64,000 bases of DNA, from NCBI GenBank assembly GCA_913776195.1, contig CAJYMH010000025.1:1-64000 (forward strand), written 5' to 3'. The DNA comes from an uncultured Caulobacter sp. (GTDB lineage: Bacteria > Pseudomonadota > Alphaproteobacteria > Caulobacterales > Caulobacteraceae). Shown piece by piece: positions 7,480 through 15,773 of the stretch. The position numbers and the translations under genes are program-made. Position 1 is the first letter of the stretch; each line of letters starts with the position of its first letter. Below the pieces are notes generated by a model. That model ran no database searches and was not told where the DNA came from. It saw only the letters and a list, made by a program, of their open reading frames with translations.

Positions 7480-7992
7480 TTAGATCGGCCGGATCATCAC
7501 CGAACGCAGCGCGGGGGCGTGGCCGGCGGCGGTCTCCTGGTCGCGCATGGCCTGGAGCACGGGGGGAATGTCCGATCCCGCGACTTCGATGAAGCCAAGC
7601 CGGGCGTAGTAGGGACCGTTCCAGGGAATGTCGCGATAGGTCGTCAGCCCCATGGCGCGGACGCCTTTGACGCGTGCGGCGTCCATGGCGGCTTCGATGA
7701 GGCGTGCGCCAAGGCCGCGACGATGGTGGTCGGTGTGGACCGACACCTGATGGATCACCGCCAGATCGCCGTGAAACTCTCCGGCCAGATAGCCGACAGG
7801 GTGATCCTGGCGGGCGATCACCCACAGGGCGTCATGATCCAGATGCGCTTGCAAGCTCTCGCGGGTCGGGGGCGGATCGTCGGCCACCCAGGCAAGATCG
7901 GTGTGCCGGAAAGGCTCGCCGGCCGAAATTTCGATCTGCTGCAGAAGGGGGAAGTCCGACGATGTCGCGCGACGAACGACATACCCGTCCAT
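7480..7992 (-). CDS. GNAT family N-acetyltransferase
   Basis: A 170-residue acetyltransferase. The fold is recognised from the N-terminal VVRRATSSDFPLLQQIE, then VGYLAGEFHGDLAVIHQVSVHTDHHRRGLGARLIEAAM, where HRRGLGARL is the acetyl-CoA-binding motif A (R/Q-x-x-G-x-G/A), followed by the NGPYYARLGFIEV motif B. Its ATG at 7992 overlaps the stop codon of sseA by one base (TGATG), so it is translationally coupled to sulfur-amino-acid genes. Substrate unknown; a small thiol, amino acid or protein amine are possible. Confidence 0.85.
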   Translation of the reverse strand: MDGYVVRRATSSDFPLLQQIEISAGEPFRHTDLAWVADDPPPTRESLQAHLDHDALWVIARQDHPVGYLAGEFHGDLAVIHQVSVHTDHHRRGLGARLIEAAMDAARVKGVRAMGLTTYRDIPWNGPYYARLGFIEVAGSDIPPVLQAMRDQETAAGHAPALRSVMIRPI

Positions 7993-8837
7993 CAGGCTGG
8001 GCCCGTCACGACCGGAGTATCCGGCAGGCCGCCCCACTCTGTCCAGGAGCCGTCATAAACCGCCACGCGGGGCAGGCCGAGGCGATGCAGCGCCAAGGCC
8101 AGGATCGAGGCGGTGACGCCCGAGCCGCAGGTGGTGACGATCGGCTTGGCCAGATCGACGCCGGCCTCCTGGAACACGGCTCTCAGCTTCTCGGCGGGAA
8201 GCAGGGTGCCGTCGGGTGCGATGACGGCGGAGGCGGGCACGCTGCGGGCGCCGGGCATATGACCGCTGCGCAGTCCTTCGCGCGGCTCAGGCGTCTCGCC
8301 GGTGAAGCGGCCGGCGGGACGGGCGTCGACCAACTGTTCGCGGCCGGTGTCGATGGCCTTGCGCACCTGGTCCTTGTCGCGGACGAGATCGGCGGTGAAG
8401 CGCGGGGTGAAATGGCGTTCCTGCGGGGAAGGCGGCAGATCCTCCACCGGGCGCCCCTCGGCGATCCACTTGGCCAAGCCGCCGTCGAGGACGAAGACGT
8501 TCTCGTGGCCCATGGCCCGGAAGGCCCACCAGGTGCGGGCGGCGCGGAATCCGCCGCCGTCGTAGACGACGATGGTCGAGCCGTCGCCCAGGCCCATGGC
8601 CTTCACTCGCGAGGCGAACTTGGCGGCCGAGGGCAGCATGTGCGGCAGGTCGCTGTCGGTGTCGGCGATCTCGTCGATGTCGAAGAACACCGCGCCCGGG
8701 ATGTGGGCCAGGTCGTATTCGCGCTTGGGATCGCGGGCCTCTGCGGGCATGTACCAGCTGGCGTCGACGACCTTCACATCCGGGGCCGAAAGACGCTCGT
8801 GCAGCCAGGCGGTGGAGACGAGCGGATCATTCGACAT
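7992..8837 (-). CDS. sseA: 3-mercaptopyruvate sulfurtransferase (two-domain rhodanese)
   Basis: Two tandem rhodanese domains in 281 residues. The C-terminal active-site loop reads CGSGVTAS (Cys near residue 237), the CG[S/A]GVTA form that distinguishes 3-mercaptopyruvate sulfurtransferases from thiosulfate sulfurtransferases (CRKGVT). The N-terminal inactive domain has YDLAHIPGAVFFDID and VVYDGGG. The enzyme moves sulfur from 3-mercaptopyruvate to acceptors such as thiols or cyanide. GAGG lies 5 nt before the ATG at 8837. It sits 7 nt after the cysteine-synthase-like gene and overlaps the GNAT gene, giving a three-gene cysteine/sulfur operon. Confidence 0.93.
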   Translation of the reverse strand: MSNDPLVSTAWLHERLSAPDVKVVDASWYMPAEARDPKREYDLAHIPGAVFFDIDEIADTDSDLPHMLPSAAKFASRVKAMGLGDGSTIVVYDGGGFRAARTWWAFRAMGHENVFVLDGGLAKWIAEGRPVEDLPPSPQERHFTPRFTADLVRDKDQVRKAIDTGREQLVDARPAGRFTGETPEPREGLRSGHMPGARSVPASAVIAPDGTLLPAEKLRAVFQEAGVDLAKPIVTTCGSGVTASILALALHRLGLPRVAVYDGSWTEWGGLPDTPVVTGPA

Positions 8838-8844
8838 GGGAACC

Positions 8845-9846
8845 TCAGGCAAGCCAGGGCGGCGTCGGCAGGCCACGCTCGGCCAGGAACGCCGGATTGA
8901 ACAGCTTGCTCTGATAGCGCGATCCGTGGTCGCACAAAATGGTCACGATGGTGTGGCCGGGACCGAGGTCGCCCGCCATGCGGATAGCGCCGGCGACGTT
9001 GATGCCGGTTGAGCCGCCCATGCACAGGCCTTCGTACTGGACGAGGTCGTAGAGCACCTCGAGCATCTCCTGGTCGGAGACGCGGTAGGGGCGGTCGATC
9101 TTCAAGCCCTCAAGGTTGGCGGTGACGCGGCCCTGGCCGATCCCCTCGCTGATCGAATTGCCCTCGGACTTCAGTTCGCCGTGAGCATACCAGTTATAGA
9201 GCGCCGCGCCGTGCGGGTCGGCGAGGCCGATCCGGACGCCGGGCTTGCGCTCTCGAAGGGCTTGGGCGACCCCCGCCAGGGTGCCGCCGGAGCCGACAGC
9301 GCAGATGAAGGCGTCGACCTTACCTCTTGTCTGATCGAAGATTTCCGGGCCGGTCGTGAGGTAGTGCGCCTGGCGATTGGCGACGTTGTCGAACTGGTTG
9401 GCCCAGATGGCGCCATTGGGTTCGGTGCGGGCCAACTCCTCGGCCAGGCGACCCGAATAGCGGACGTAGTTGTCGGGGTTGGAGTAGGGGACGGCGTCGA
9501 CCTCGACCAGCTCGGCGCCGAGAAGGCGGATGGCGTCCTTCTTTTCCTGGCTCTGGGTGCGGGGGATGACGATGGTCGCCTTGTAGCCCAGCGCCGAGGC
9601 GACCATGGCAAGGCCGATGCCGGTATTGCCGGCGGTGCCTTCGACGATGCGGCCGCCCGGACGGATCAGCCCCTTGGCCTCGGCGTCGCGGATGATCTGC
9701 AGGGCCGCGCGGTCCTTCACCGACTGGCCGGGATTCATGAACTCCGCCTTGCCCAGGATCTCGCAGCCGGTGGCGTCGCTGGCCCGCTTCAGGCGGATCA
9801 GGGGCGTATCGCCGATGGCGTCGAGGACGCTGGTCTGGACGGTCAT
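8845..9846 (-). CDS. Cysteine synthase family protein (O-acetylserine sulfhydrylase type)
   Basis: PLP fold-type II enzyme of 333 residues. PLP Lys44 is in NPGQSVKDRAAL. The substrate loop EGTAGNTGIGLAM, the phosphate-binding GSGGTLAGV, and the C-terminal CMGGSTGINVAGA are all present. NPGQSVKDR rather than NPaaSVKDR, and EGTAGNTG rather than EpTSGNTG, place it in the divergent CysK-like group widespread in alphaproteobacteria that is often annotated cysteine synthase A. Likely reaction: O-acetylserine plus sulfide gives cysteine, although this group could also use other acceptors. First gene of the operon with sseA and a GNAT protein; GAAGG precedes the ATG. Confidence 0.87.
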   Translation of the reverse strand: MTVQTSVLDAIGDTPLIRLKRASDATGCEILGKAEFMNPGQSVKDRAALQIIRDAEAKGLIRPGGRIVEGTAGNTGIGLAMVASALGYKATIVIPRTQSQEKKDAIRLLGAELVEVDAVPYSNPDNYVRYSGRLAEELARTEPNGAIWANQFDNVANRQAHYLTTGPEIFDQTRGKVDAFICAVGSGGTLAGVAQALRERKPGVRIGLADPHGAALYNWYAHGELKSEGNSISEGIGQGRVTANLEGLKIDRPYRVSDQEMLEVLYDLVQYEGLCMGGSTGINVAGAIRMAGDLGPGHTIVTILCDHGSRYQSKLFNPAFLAERGLPTPPWLA

Positions 9847-9955
9847 GCGTGGCCTTCACGGTGGCTGCGGGCGGGTGGCTGCTAGATCGGCGCCAACGGC
9901 CCCGATGCAAGCGCAGCTTTTCTGAAGCCGCGCCGCGCCGGTTCAGCGTCTCTAA

Positions 9956-11188
9956 TCAGCCGCGGGCCAGACCCAGCTGGATGACGTTGGTCCGTTCGGT
10001 CCTGAAGCCGGCCTCGCAATAGGCGAGGTAGAACTTCCACAGCCTGCGGAAGCGCTCGTCGAACCCCAGGGGCCTGATGTCGGACCAGGCGGCTTCGAAC
10101 CGACGGGCCCACTCGGCCAGGGTGTCGGCGTAGTCCTGTGCGAAGCGCACCAGGGCGCGCTGCTGGAGTCCCGCCTTGGCCGTCTCTTGCTCCAGCCGCG
10201 CTTCGCTGGGCAGCATGCCGCCCGGGAAGATGTACTTCTGGATGAAGTCGGCGCGGCTGCGGTAGTGGCTGAACAGGTCGTCGCGGATGGTGATGATCTG
10301 CAGGGCGGCCAGACCACCGGGCGACAGCACGTCGTGGACCTTGTTGAAGTAGGTCGGCCAGTAGGCTTCTCCCACCGCCTCGAACATCTCGATGGAGGCG
10401 ACCCGGTCGAACCGGCCATCGATGTCGCGGTAGTCGATCAGCTTGATATCGGCGCGTTCGGACAGGCCGGCTTCAAAGATGCGCTTGCGGGCGAAATCGT
10501 ACTGCTCGCGGGAAATCGTGATGCCGGTGACGTGGGCGCCGCGCTCCCTGGCGGCGAACTCGGCGAATCCGCCCCAGCCGCAGCCGATCTCGAGCACCCT
10601 GTGGCCGGGGGCCAGATTCATGGTCTCCGCCAGCGCGGCGTACTTCCTGTGCTGTCCCTGTTCGAGCGACTGGTGTGTCGGGTCGAACCTGGCCGATGAA
10701 TAGGTCATCGAGGGGTCCAGCCAGCGCGAGTAGAACGCGTTGCCCAGATCGTAGTGGGCGTGGATGTTCTTGGCCGAGCCCTTGCGGGTGTTGGCGTGCA
10801 GCAGGTGGCCGATGAAGTTGACGGCGCGCATCAACGGATTGCCGTCCACCAGCGCCTTGATGCGATCGAAGTTGAGCGTGAACACGGTCAGGAGCGCGGC
10901 CAGATCGGGCGTCTCCCATTCGCCGGCCATGTAGCCCTCGGCGAAACCGATGTCGCCGGCGCGGAAGACGCGGCCGACAAAGCGGTAGTCACGAACCTTG
11001 AGGACGCCGTTCGGTCCTGGCTCCGACCCCTTGATCGGGATGCTGCGGCCTGACGGCAGGATGTAGGTCACCGTGCCGTAACGCCAGTTCTCGGCGCAGA
11101 TGCGGACGAGCGTGCGAAAGACGGCCGGCGCCAGCTTCAGGTCCGGGTCGTCCCGCAGCCTCGGAAGATCGAGCGGCATGTCGGTCAT
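9956..11188 (-). CDS. cfa: Cyclopropane-fatty-acyl-phospholipid synthase
   Basis: SAM-dependent enzyme of 410 residues that adds a methylene bridge to unsaturated acyl chains of membrane phospholipids. Features: an N-terminal lipid-binding region (GDIGFAEGYMAGEWETPDL), then HYDLGNAFYSRWLDPSMTYSSARF, the SAM motif VLEIGCGWGGFAEF, SIEMFEAVGEAYWPTYF, and FIQKYIFPGGMLPS. An excellent GGAGG lies 6 nt before the ATG at 11188. It follows phrB by 35 nt on the same strand, so the two are probably co-transcribed. Cyclopropanation protects membranes from acid and oxidative stress. Confidence 0.93.
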   Translation of the reverse strand: MTDMPLDLPRLRDDPDLKLAPAVFRTLVRICAENWRYGTVTYILPSGRSIPIKGSEPGPNGVLKVRDYRFVGRVFRAGDIGFAEGYMAGEWETPDLAALLTVFTLNFDRIKALVDGNPLMRAVNFIGHLLHANTRKGSAKNIHAHYDLGNAFYSRWLDPSMTYSSARFDPTHQSLEQGQHRKYAALAETMNLAPGHRVLEIGCGWGGFAEFAARERGAHVTGITISREQYDFARKRIFEAGLSERADIKLIDYRDIDGRFDRVASIEMFEAVGEAYWPTYFNKVHDVLSPGGLAALQIITIRDDLFSHYRSRADFIQKYIFPGGMLPSEARLEQETAKAGLQQRALVRFAQDYADTLAEWARRFEAAWSDIRPLGFDERFRRLWKFYLAYCEAGFRTERTNVIQLGLARG

Positions 11189-11223
11189 GCTTTTCCTCCG
11201 TCTCGAAAGCTTAACATCAAAAC

Positions 11224-12678
11224 TCACTCCGGCGAATCAGTGTCGGCTTTCACCGCCTGATAGGCGTCGAGCGCTCGGCGGCGGGCCGCGTCGTGCTCAA
11301 GGATACATTTGGGGTAGGTGTCGCCCAGGCGCACCCCCGCCTTGTCCAGGACGGCCTGCGGGGCGTTCCACGGCTCGTGGATGTGCTTGGCCGGCAGGCC
11401 GGCCAGCTCGGGAACCCAGCGGCGGATATAGTCGCCGTCGGCGTCGAACTTCTGGCCCTGGGCGATGGGGTTGAAGATGCGGAAAAAGGGTGATGCGTCA
11501 GCCCCGCAGCCGGCGACCCACTGCCAATTGTTGACGTTGTTGGCCATGTCGGCGTCGAGCAAGGTGTCCCAGAACCAGGCTTCCCCTTCCCGCCAGTCCA
11601 CCAACAGGTGTTTGGTGAGGAAAGACGCCGTGACCATCCGCACCCTGTTCTCCATGTAGCCGGTGGCCCAGAGCTCGCGCATGCCTGCGTCCACGAAGGG
11701 ATAGCCTGTACGCCCACGCTTCCAGGCCTCAAGGCCATGCTTGTCGCGTCGCCAGGGCAGGTGGTCGAAGGCGGGCTTGAACGGGCGATCGGGAAGGTCC
11801 GGACGGGCGTAGAGCAGGCCGTGGTTGAACTCCCGCCAGGCCAGTTCGGACAGGAACTTATCGACCTGGCTGTCGGACGCGCTTCGATCCGCCGCCGCAT
11901 GGGCCGCGCGCCAGACGGCGCGGGGACCGATCTCGCCGAAATGCAGGTGAGGGGACAGGCGTGAGGTGGCCTCACGCGCCGGGACGTCGCGCCCTTCGGC
12001 GTAGTCCCGCAGGTTTTCATCCAGGAAGTCGTGCAGCCGTTTTCGGGCGCCGACCTCGCCGGGCGTCCAGTCGGAGAAGCCCTTCGACCAGTCCGGCCTG
12101 GTCGGATGAAGTTTCCAGTCGGCCAGTTTGTCCGAGGCTGGCCAGTGAGACGGCATGGTCAGCTCGTCCGGCGCGCGGTGGATGACATCGATGCGGATTT
12201 GTGAACGGAGCGCGCGCCAGAAGGGGGTGAAGACCTTGTAGTAGCCGCCGGTCCCCGTCTTGATCTCCCACGGCTCGGTCAGCAGGCTGGCGTTGCAGGA
12301 GGCGGCGGTCACGCCGGCCTTTTCCAGGTCAGCCTTTACGGCCTTGTCGCGCTCGATCGTGTCCGGGTCGTAGAGGCGGTTCCAGAGAACGCATTCGGCG
12401 CCGGTCTCCTCGACAAGGTCCTGCAAAATCTGCGCGGCCTCGCCTCGACGCAGGATCAGGCGCGAGCCAAGGGCTTGAAGGTTTTCGTCGAGGGCTGTCA
12501 GCGACTTGTCCAGCCACCAGAGGGAGGCCCCGCCCATGGGGCGCACATCCTTCGTCTCGTCGAGAATGTAGAGCGGGATCACCGGCCCGCCGTGGTGAGC
12601 GGCGTTATGAAGGGCTGGATTGTCGGCCAGACGCAGGTCGCGGCGGAACCACACGATCACCGGACTTTGCTGCGCCAT
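11224..12678 (-). CDS. phrB: Deoxyribodipyrimidine photo-lyase
   Basis: Blue-light DNA repair flavoprotein of 484 residues that reverses cyclobutane pyrimidine dimers. The N-terminal photolyase domain starts [17 protein letters not shown] (antenna-binding). The FAD-binding C-terminal half shows [26 protein letters not shown], the [27 protein letters not shown] block, and [25 protein letters not shown], with the Trp electron-transfer positions typical of class I CPD photolyases. ATG at 12678 after AAAGGGG is preferred to a GTG two codons earlier. First gene of a pair with cfa, divergent from kdsA. Confidence 0.94.
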   Translation of the reverse strand: MAQQSPVIVWFRRDLRLADNPALHNAAHHGGPVIPLYILDETKDVRPMGGASLWWLDKSLTALDENLQALGSRLILRRGEAAQILQDLVEETGAECVLWNRLYDPDTIERDKAVKADLEKAGVTAASCNASLLTEPWEIKTGTGGYYKVFTPFWRALRSQIRIDVIHRAPDELTMPSHWPASDKLADWKLHPTRPDWSKGFSDWTPGEVGARKRLHDFLDENLRDYAEGRDVPAREATSRLSPHLHFGEIGPRAVWRAAHAAADRSASDSQVDKFLSELAWREFNHGLLYARPDLPDRPFKPAFDHLPWRRDKHGLEAWKRGRTGYPFVDAGMRELWATGYMENRVRMVTASFLTKHLLVDWREGEAWFWDTLLDADMANNVNNWQWVAGCGADASPFFRIFNPIAQGQKFDADGDYIRRWVPELAGLPAKHIHEPWNAPQAVLDKAGVRLGDTYPKCILEHDAARRRALDAYQAVKADTDSPE

Positions 12679-12718
12679 CGCCACCCCTTTCGCTTGCGCT
12701 TACAATTCACGAAGGCCA

Positions 12719-12746
12719 ATTACGTGCCTTCGACCCGTCTGGATGA
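12719..12746 (-). promoter_or_regulatory. Weak candidate ECF11-type (singlet-oxygen sigma E) promoter for phrB-cfa
   Basis: On the minus strand TCATCC, 18 nt, TAAT is close to the TGATCC-N18/19-TAAG form recognised by RpoE/ChrR-type sigma factors. One -35 and one -10 base differ. It would leave a leader of about 40 nt. The match is suggestive only because phrA and cfaS are known members of this regulon in Rhodobacter sphaeroides. Confidence 0.2.
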
Positions 12747-12754
12747 GGCTTACC

Positions 12755-13633
12755 TTGACCGAAATGAAATCCGTCCAGCCGAATTCGCTGATCGAGATCA
12801 AGACGCCGACGGGCAAGCCGGTCCGGATCGGCCAGCGCGAGCGCCTGTCGATCATCGCCGGCCCCTGCCAGATGGAGAGCCGCCAGCATGCGCTGGAGAC
12901 GGCGCATGCGTTGAAGGAGATCGCCGAGCGCCTGGGTATCGGGCTGATCTACAAGACGTCCTACGACAAGGCGAACCGGACCTCCGCCAACGCCCAGCGC
13001 GGCATCGGCCTGAAGGACAGCCTGCCGATCTTCGCGGAGATCCGCGAGGTCACCGGCCTGCCGACCCTGACCGACGTGCACGAGACCGAGCATTGTCCGC
13101 TGGTGGCCGAGGCGGTCGATGTGATCCAGATTCCGGCCTTCCTTTGCCGTCAGACAGACCTGCTGCTGGCCGCCGCGGCGACGGGGCGGGCGATCAATAT
13201 CAAGAAGGGGCAGTTCCTGGCCCCCTGGGACATGAAGAACGTCATCGCCAAGGTGACGGGCGCCGGCAATCCGAACGTCATGGCCTGCGAGCGCGGGGCG
13301 TCGTTCGGCTACAACACCCTGGTGTCCGACATGCGGTCGCTGCCGATCATGAGCGAGATCGGCTGCCCGGTGGTTTTCGACGCCACCCACTCGGTCCAGC
13401 AGCCCGGCGGACAGGGAACCAGCTCCGGCGGCCAGCGCGAGTTCGTGCCGGTCCTGGCCCGCGCGGCCGTGGCCATCGGCGTGGCTGCGGTGTTCATGGA
13501 GACCCATCCCGATCCTGACAATGCGCCGTCGGACGGCCCGAACATGGTGCCGATGAGCCAGTTCGAGGGATTGATCGCCGAGCTTCTGGATTACGACGCC
13601 TTGGCCAAGAAGCGCCTGGGAGCGGCCGCATGA
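12755..13633 (+). CDS. kdsA: 3-deoxy-8-phosphooctulonate synthase (KDO-8-P synthase)
   Basis: Condenses phosphoenolpyruvate with arabinose 5-phosphate to KDO-8-phosphate, the first committed step to the KDO of the LPS inner core. The TIM-barrel motifs are clear: [73 protein letters not shown], and [12 protein letters not shown]. The start is uncertain: TTG at 12755 has GAGG 6 nt upstream, but ATG at 12743 or 12764 would give nearly the same protein. Its last four bases overlap the start of hldD (ATGA), linking two LPS-core precursor enzymes. Confidence 0.94.
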   Translation: MTEMKSVQPNSLIEIKTPTGKPVRIGQRERLSIIAGPCQMESRQHALETAHALKEIAERLGIGLIYKTSYDKANRTSANAQRGIGLKDSLPIFAEIREVTGLPTLTDVHETEHCPLVAEAVDVIQIPAFLCRQTDLLLAAAATGRAINIKKGQFLAPWDMKNVIAKVTGAGNPNVMACERGASFGYNTLVSDMRSLPIMSEIGCPVVFDATHSVQQPGGQGTSSGGQREFVPVLARAAVAIGVAAVFMETHPDPDNAPSDGPNMVPMSQFEGLIAELLDYDALAKKRLGAAA

Positions 13634-14637
13634 GCGCGCCCCGCCGCATCATCTTCGTGACCGGCGGCGCCGGCTTCATCGGCTCCAACATCGTCGGCCG
13701 CCTGGCTCAGGACCCGACGCTGGACGTGGTGGTCTGCGATCGCCTGCGCGACGCCGACACCGGCAAATGGCGCAACATCGCCAAACACCCGATCGGCGAC
13801 TTCGTCCATCCTGACAGCATGTGGGAGTGGCTGGAGAAACGCTGGCGCGATGTGGAGGCGGTGGTCCACATGGGCGCCGTGTCGTCGACGACCGAGCCGG
13901 ACGCCGACAAGATCATCCACGCCAACTTCACCCTGTCGCGCGACCTTTTCCGCTGGTGCGCCGACCACCAGCGCCGCTTCATCTACGCCTCGTCTGCGGC
14001 GACCTACGGCGACGGCTCGCAAGGATTTGACGACAAGGACGACTATCCGTCCCTGACCGGGCTTCGGCCGCTGAACACCTACGGCTGGTCCAAGGCGCTG
14101 TTCGACCAGTTCGCCGCCCGCCAGGCGGCCCGCGACTACGCCCCGCCGCAATGGGTCGGCCTGAAGTTCTTCAACGTTTACGGTCCGAACGAAGAGCACA
14201 AGGGCGGCATGAAGTCGGTGGTCGCCCAGATCTGGCCGAAGGTGGCCCACGGCGACACGGTGCGGCTCTTCAAGTCGCACAATCCCGACTACGCGCACGG
14301 CGGCCAGCTGCGCGACTTCGTCTATGTCCGCGACGTGGCCGATGTGGTCGAATGGCTGACGCAGAACCCGCAGGTAAATGGCGTCTACAACCTCGGCTCC
14401 GGCCAGGCGCGGTCGTTCAAGGATCTGGCGGAGGCGACATTCACGGCGGCCGGCAAGGCGCCGAGCATCGATTACTTCGACATGCCGCCCGGCCTGCGCG
14501 GCAAGTATCAGTATTACACCCAAGCCAGCATGGAGCGGCTGAAGGCGGCGGGATACGCCAAGCCGTTCACCAGTCTGGAGGACGGCGTGGCCGACTACGT
14601 CCAGTCCTATCTGTCTCAACCTGATCCCTACGCCTGA
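13630..14637 (+). CDS. hldD: ADP-L-glycero-D-manno-heptose 6-epimerase
   Basis: SDR-family epimerase of 335 residues that converts ADP-D-glycero- to ADP-L-glycero-D-manno-heptose for the LPS inner core. The dinucleotide motif [12 protein letters not shown] lies at residues 10-20. The catalytic YGWSK has Tyr151 and Lys155, [20 protein letters not shown] is a family hallmark, and [13 protein letters not shown] follows. Translationally coupled to kdsA by a 4-nt overlap. RfaD/GmhD are synonyms. Confidence 0.92.
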   Translation: MSAPRRIIFVTGGAGFIGSNIVGRLAQDPTLDVVVCDRLRDADTGKWRNIAKHPIGDFVHPDSMWEWLEKRWRDVEAVVHMGAVSSTTEPDADKIIHANFTLSRDLFRWCADHQRRFIYASSAATYGDGSQGFDDKDDYPSLTGLRPLNTYGWSKALFDQFAARQAARDYAPPQWVGLKFFNVYGPNEEHKGGMKSVVAQIWPKVAHGDTVRLFKSHNPDYAHGGQLRDFVYVRDVADVVEWLTQNPQVNGVYNLGSGQARSFKDLAEATFTAAGKAPSIDYFDMPPGLRGKYQYYTQASMERLKAAGYAKPFTSLEDGVADYVQSYLSQPDPYA

Positions 14638-14645
14638 GGCAGGCT

Positions 14646-15773
14646 GTGGCGGGGTGGCGGCTTAGGTGGGGTTTGCTGGCGCTGGGTGTGCTTATCGTGG
14701 CGCTGATGGGCGCCGCCGCCTTCATCTGGCGCGACGACATCCTGCGTACCGGCTTGGATCCGAAAGTCCCATACCAGACCTACAACCCGCCGCCCGCGCC
14801 CAACTATGCGACGTCGGACGCCTGGGCTCTGCTGCCGGCCCGCGCCCAAACGCCGTCCGCCGACGCGCCGCCTGCGGACATCTTCTTCCTTCATCCGACC
14901 ACCTATGACGGAGGCGGCGACTGGAACGCGCCGATCAGCAAGGCCCAGTCGAACGCGCTGCTGGCGACGGTCATGCTGCCGAACTATGCGGGGCCGTTCG
15001 AGCGCGTGGGACGGGTATTCGCGCCGCGCTATCGGCAGGCCAGCCTCTATACGCGCCTGACGCTGCGCGAGGACGCGCGAGAGGCGCGGCGTTTCGCCTA
15101 TCAGGACGTCCGCGCCGCGTTCCACCGATATCTGGCGGCCTATGGCGGTCAGCGGCCTTTCATCCTCGTGGGCGTGGAGCAGGGCGGGGAGCTGGCGGCG
15201 CGTCTGATCGAGGAGGAGATCGCGCCTGATCCAGCCCTTCAGGGGCGGCTGGCGGCGGCCTACCTGCTGCAGACGGTGACGCCGGCCTACCTCTATGGCC
15301 CCGGCTCGCTGGCGCCTGCCTGCCAGATGAAGAGGCAAGCCGGATGTGTCGTGGCCTACGCGGCGGTCTCGGCCAGCGATCGTGAGGCGCAGCGGCTGTT
15401 GTTGGAGCGCGCCCTGGTCTGGAATGGCGCGGGCGATCTGGTGAACCTGAACGGCCAGCCGGCGCTTTGCGTCAATCCGCTGCTCGGCGCCCAGACCGAG
15501 GAGGCGGCGAGCGAGCGCTTGAACCTGGGCGCGGCCAACGCGACCGGCCTGGAATGGGGCGTCCGGCCGGCCTTCCTGAAGCGTCAGGCGGCGGCCCAGT
15601 GTCAGGGCGGCGTCCTGAAGGTGTCCAAGCCGCGCTCCGACGCGTTCAAGGCTGTGGGCGGCTGGGCGGATCGGAAGAAGGTGAGCGGTTACAACCTGTT
15701 CTACGCCGATCTTGAAGCAGATGCTCAGACGCGGCTGAAGGCGTGGCGGTCAGCCCGCCTCGCCCAGCGGTGA
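14646..15773 (+). CDS. DUF3089 (alpha/beta-hydrolase-like) membrane-anchored protein, nucleophile Ser apparently replaced
   Basis: 375 residues with one N-terminal transmembrane segment (LLALGVLIVALMGAAAFIW) and a periplasmic DUF3089 domain: DIFFLHPTTY, AFHRYLAAY, then the position where a nucleophile elbow GxSxG is expected reads GVEQG (Glu178). A conserved NPL region follows. DUF3089 proteins are lipase-like hydrolases of unknown substrate; with Glu in place of Ser this copy may be inactive or use a different mechanism. GTG start 8 nt after hldD with AGGCAGG upstream, so it is probably in the kdsA-hldD operon. Its 3' end overlaps recG (convergent) by 24 nt. Confidence 0.8.
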   Translation: MAGWRLRWGLLALGVLIVALMGAAAFIWRDDILRTGLDPKVPYQTYNPPPAPNYATSDAWALLPARAQTPSADAPPADIFFLHPTTYDGGGDWNAPISKAQSNALLATVMLPNYAGPFERVGRVFAPRYRQASLYTRLTLREDAREARRFAYQDVRAAFHRYLAAYGGQRPFILVGVEQGGELAARLIEEEIAPDPALQGRLAAAYLLQTVTPAYLYGPGSLAPACQMKRQAGCVVAYAAVSASDREAQRLLLERALVWNGAGDLVNLNGQPALCVNPLLGAQTEEAASERLNLGAANATGLEWGVRPAFLKRQAAAQCQGGVLKVSKPRSDAFKAVGGWADRKKVSGYNLFYADLEADAQTRLKAWRSARLAQR

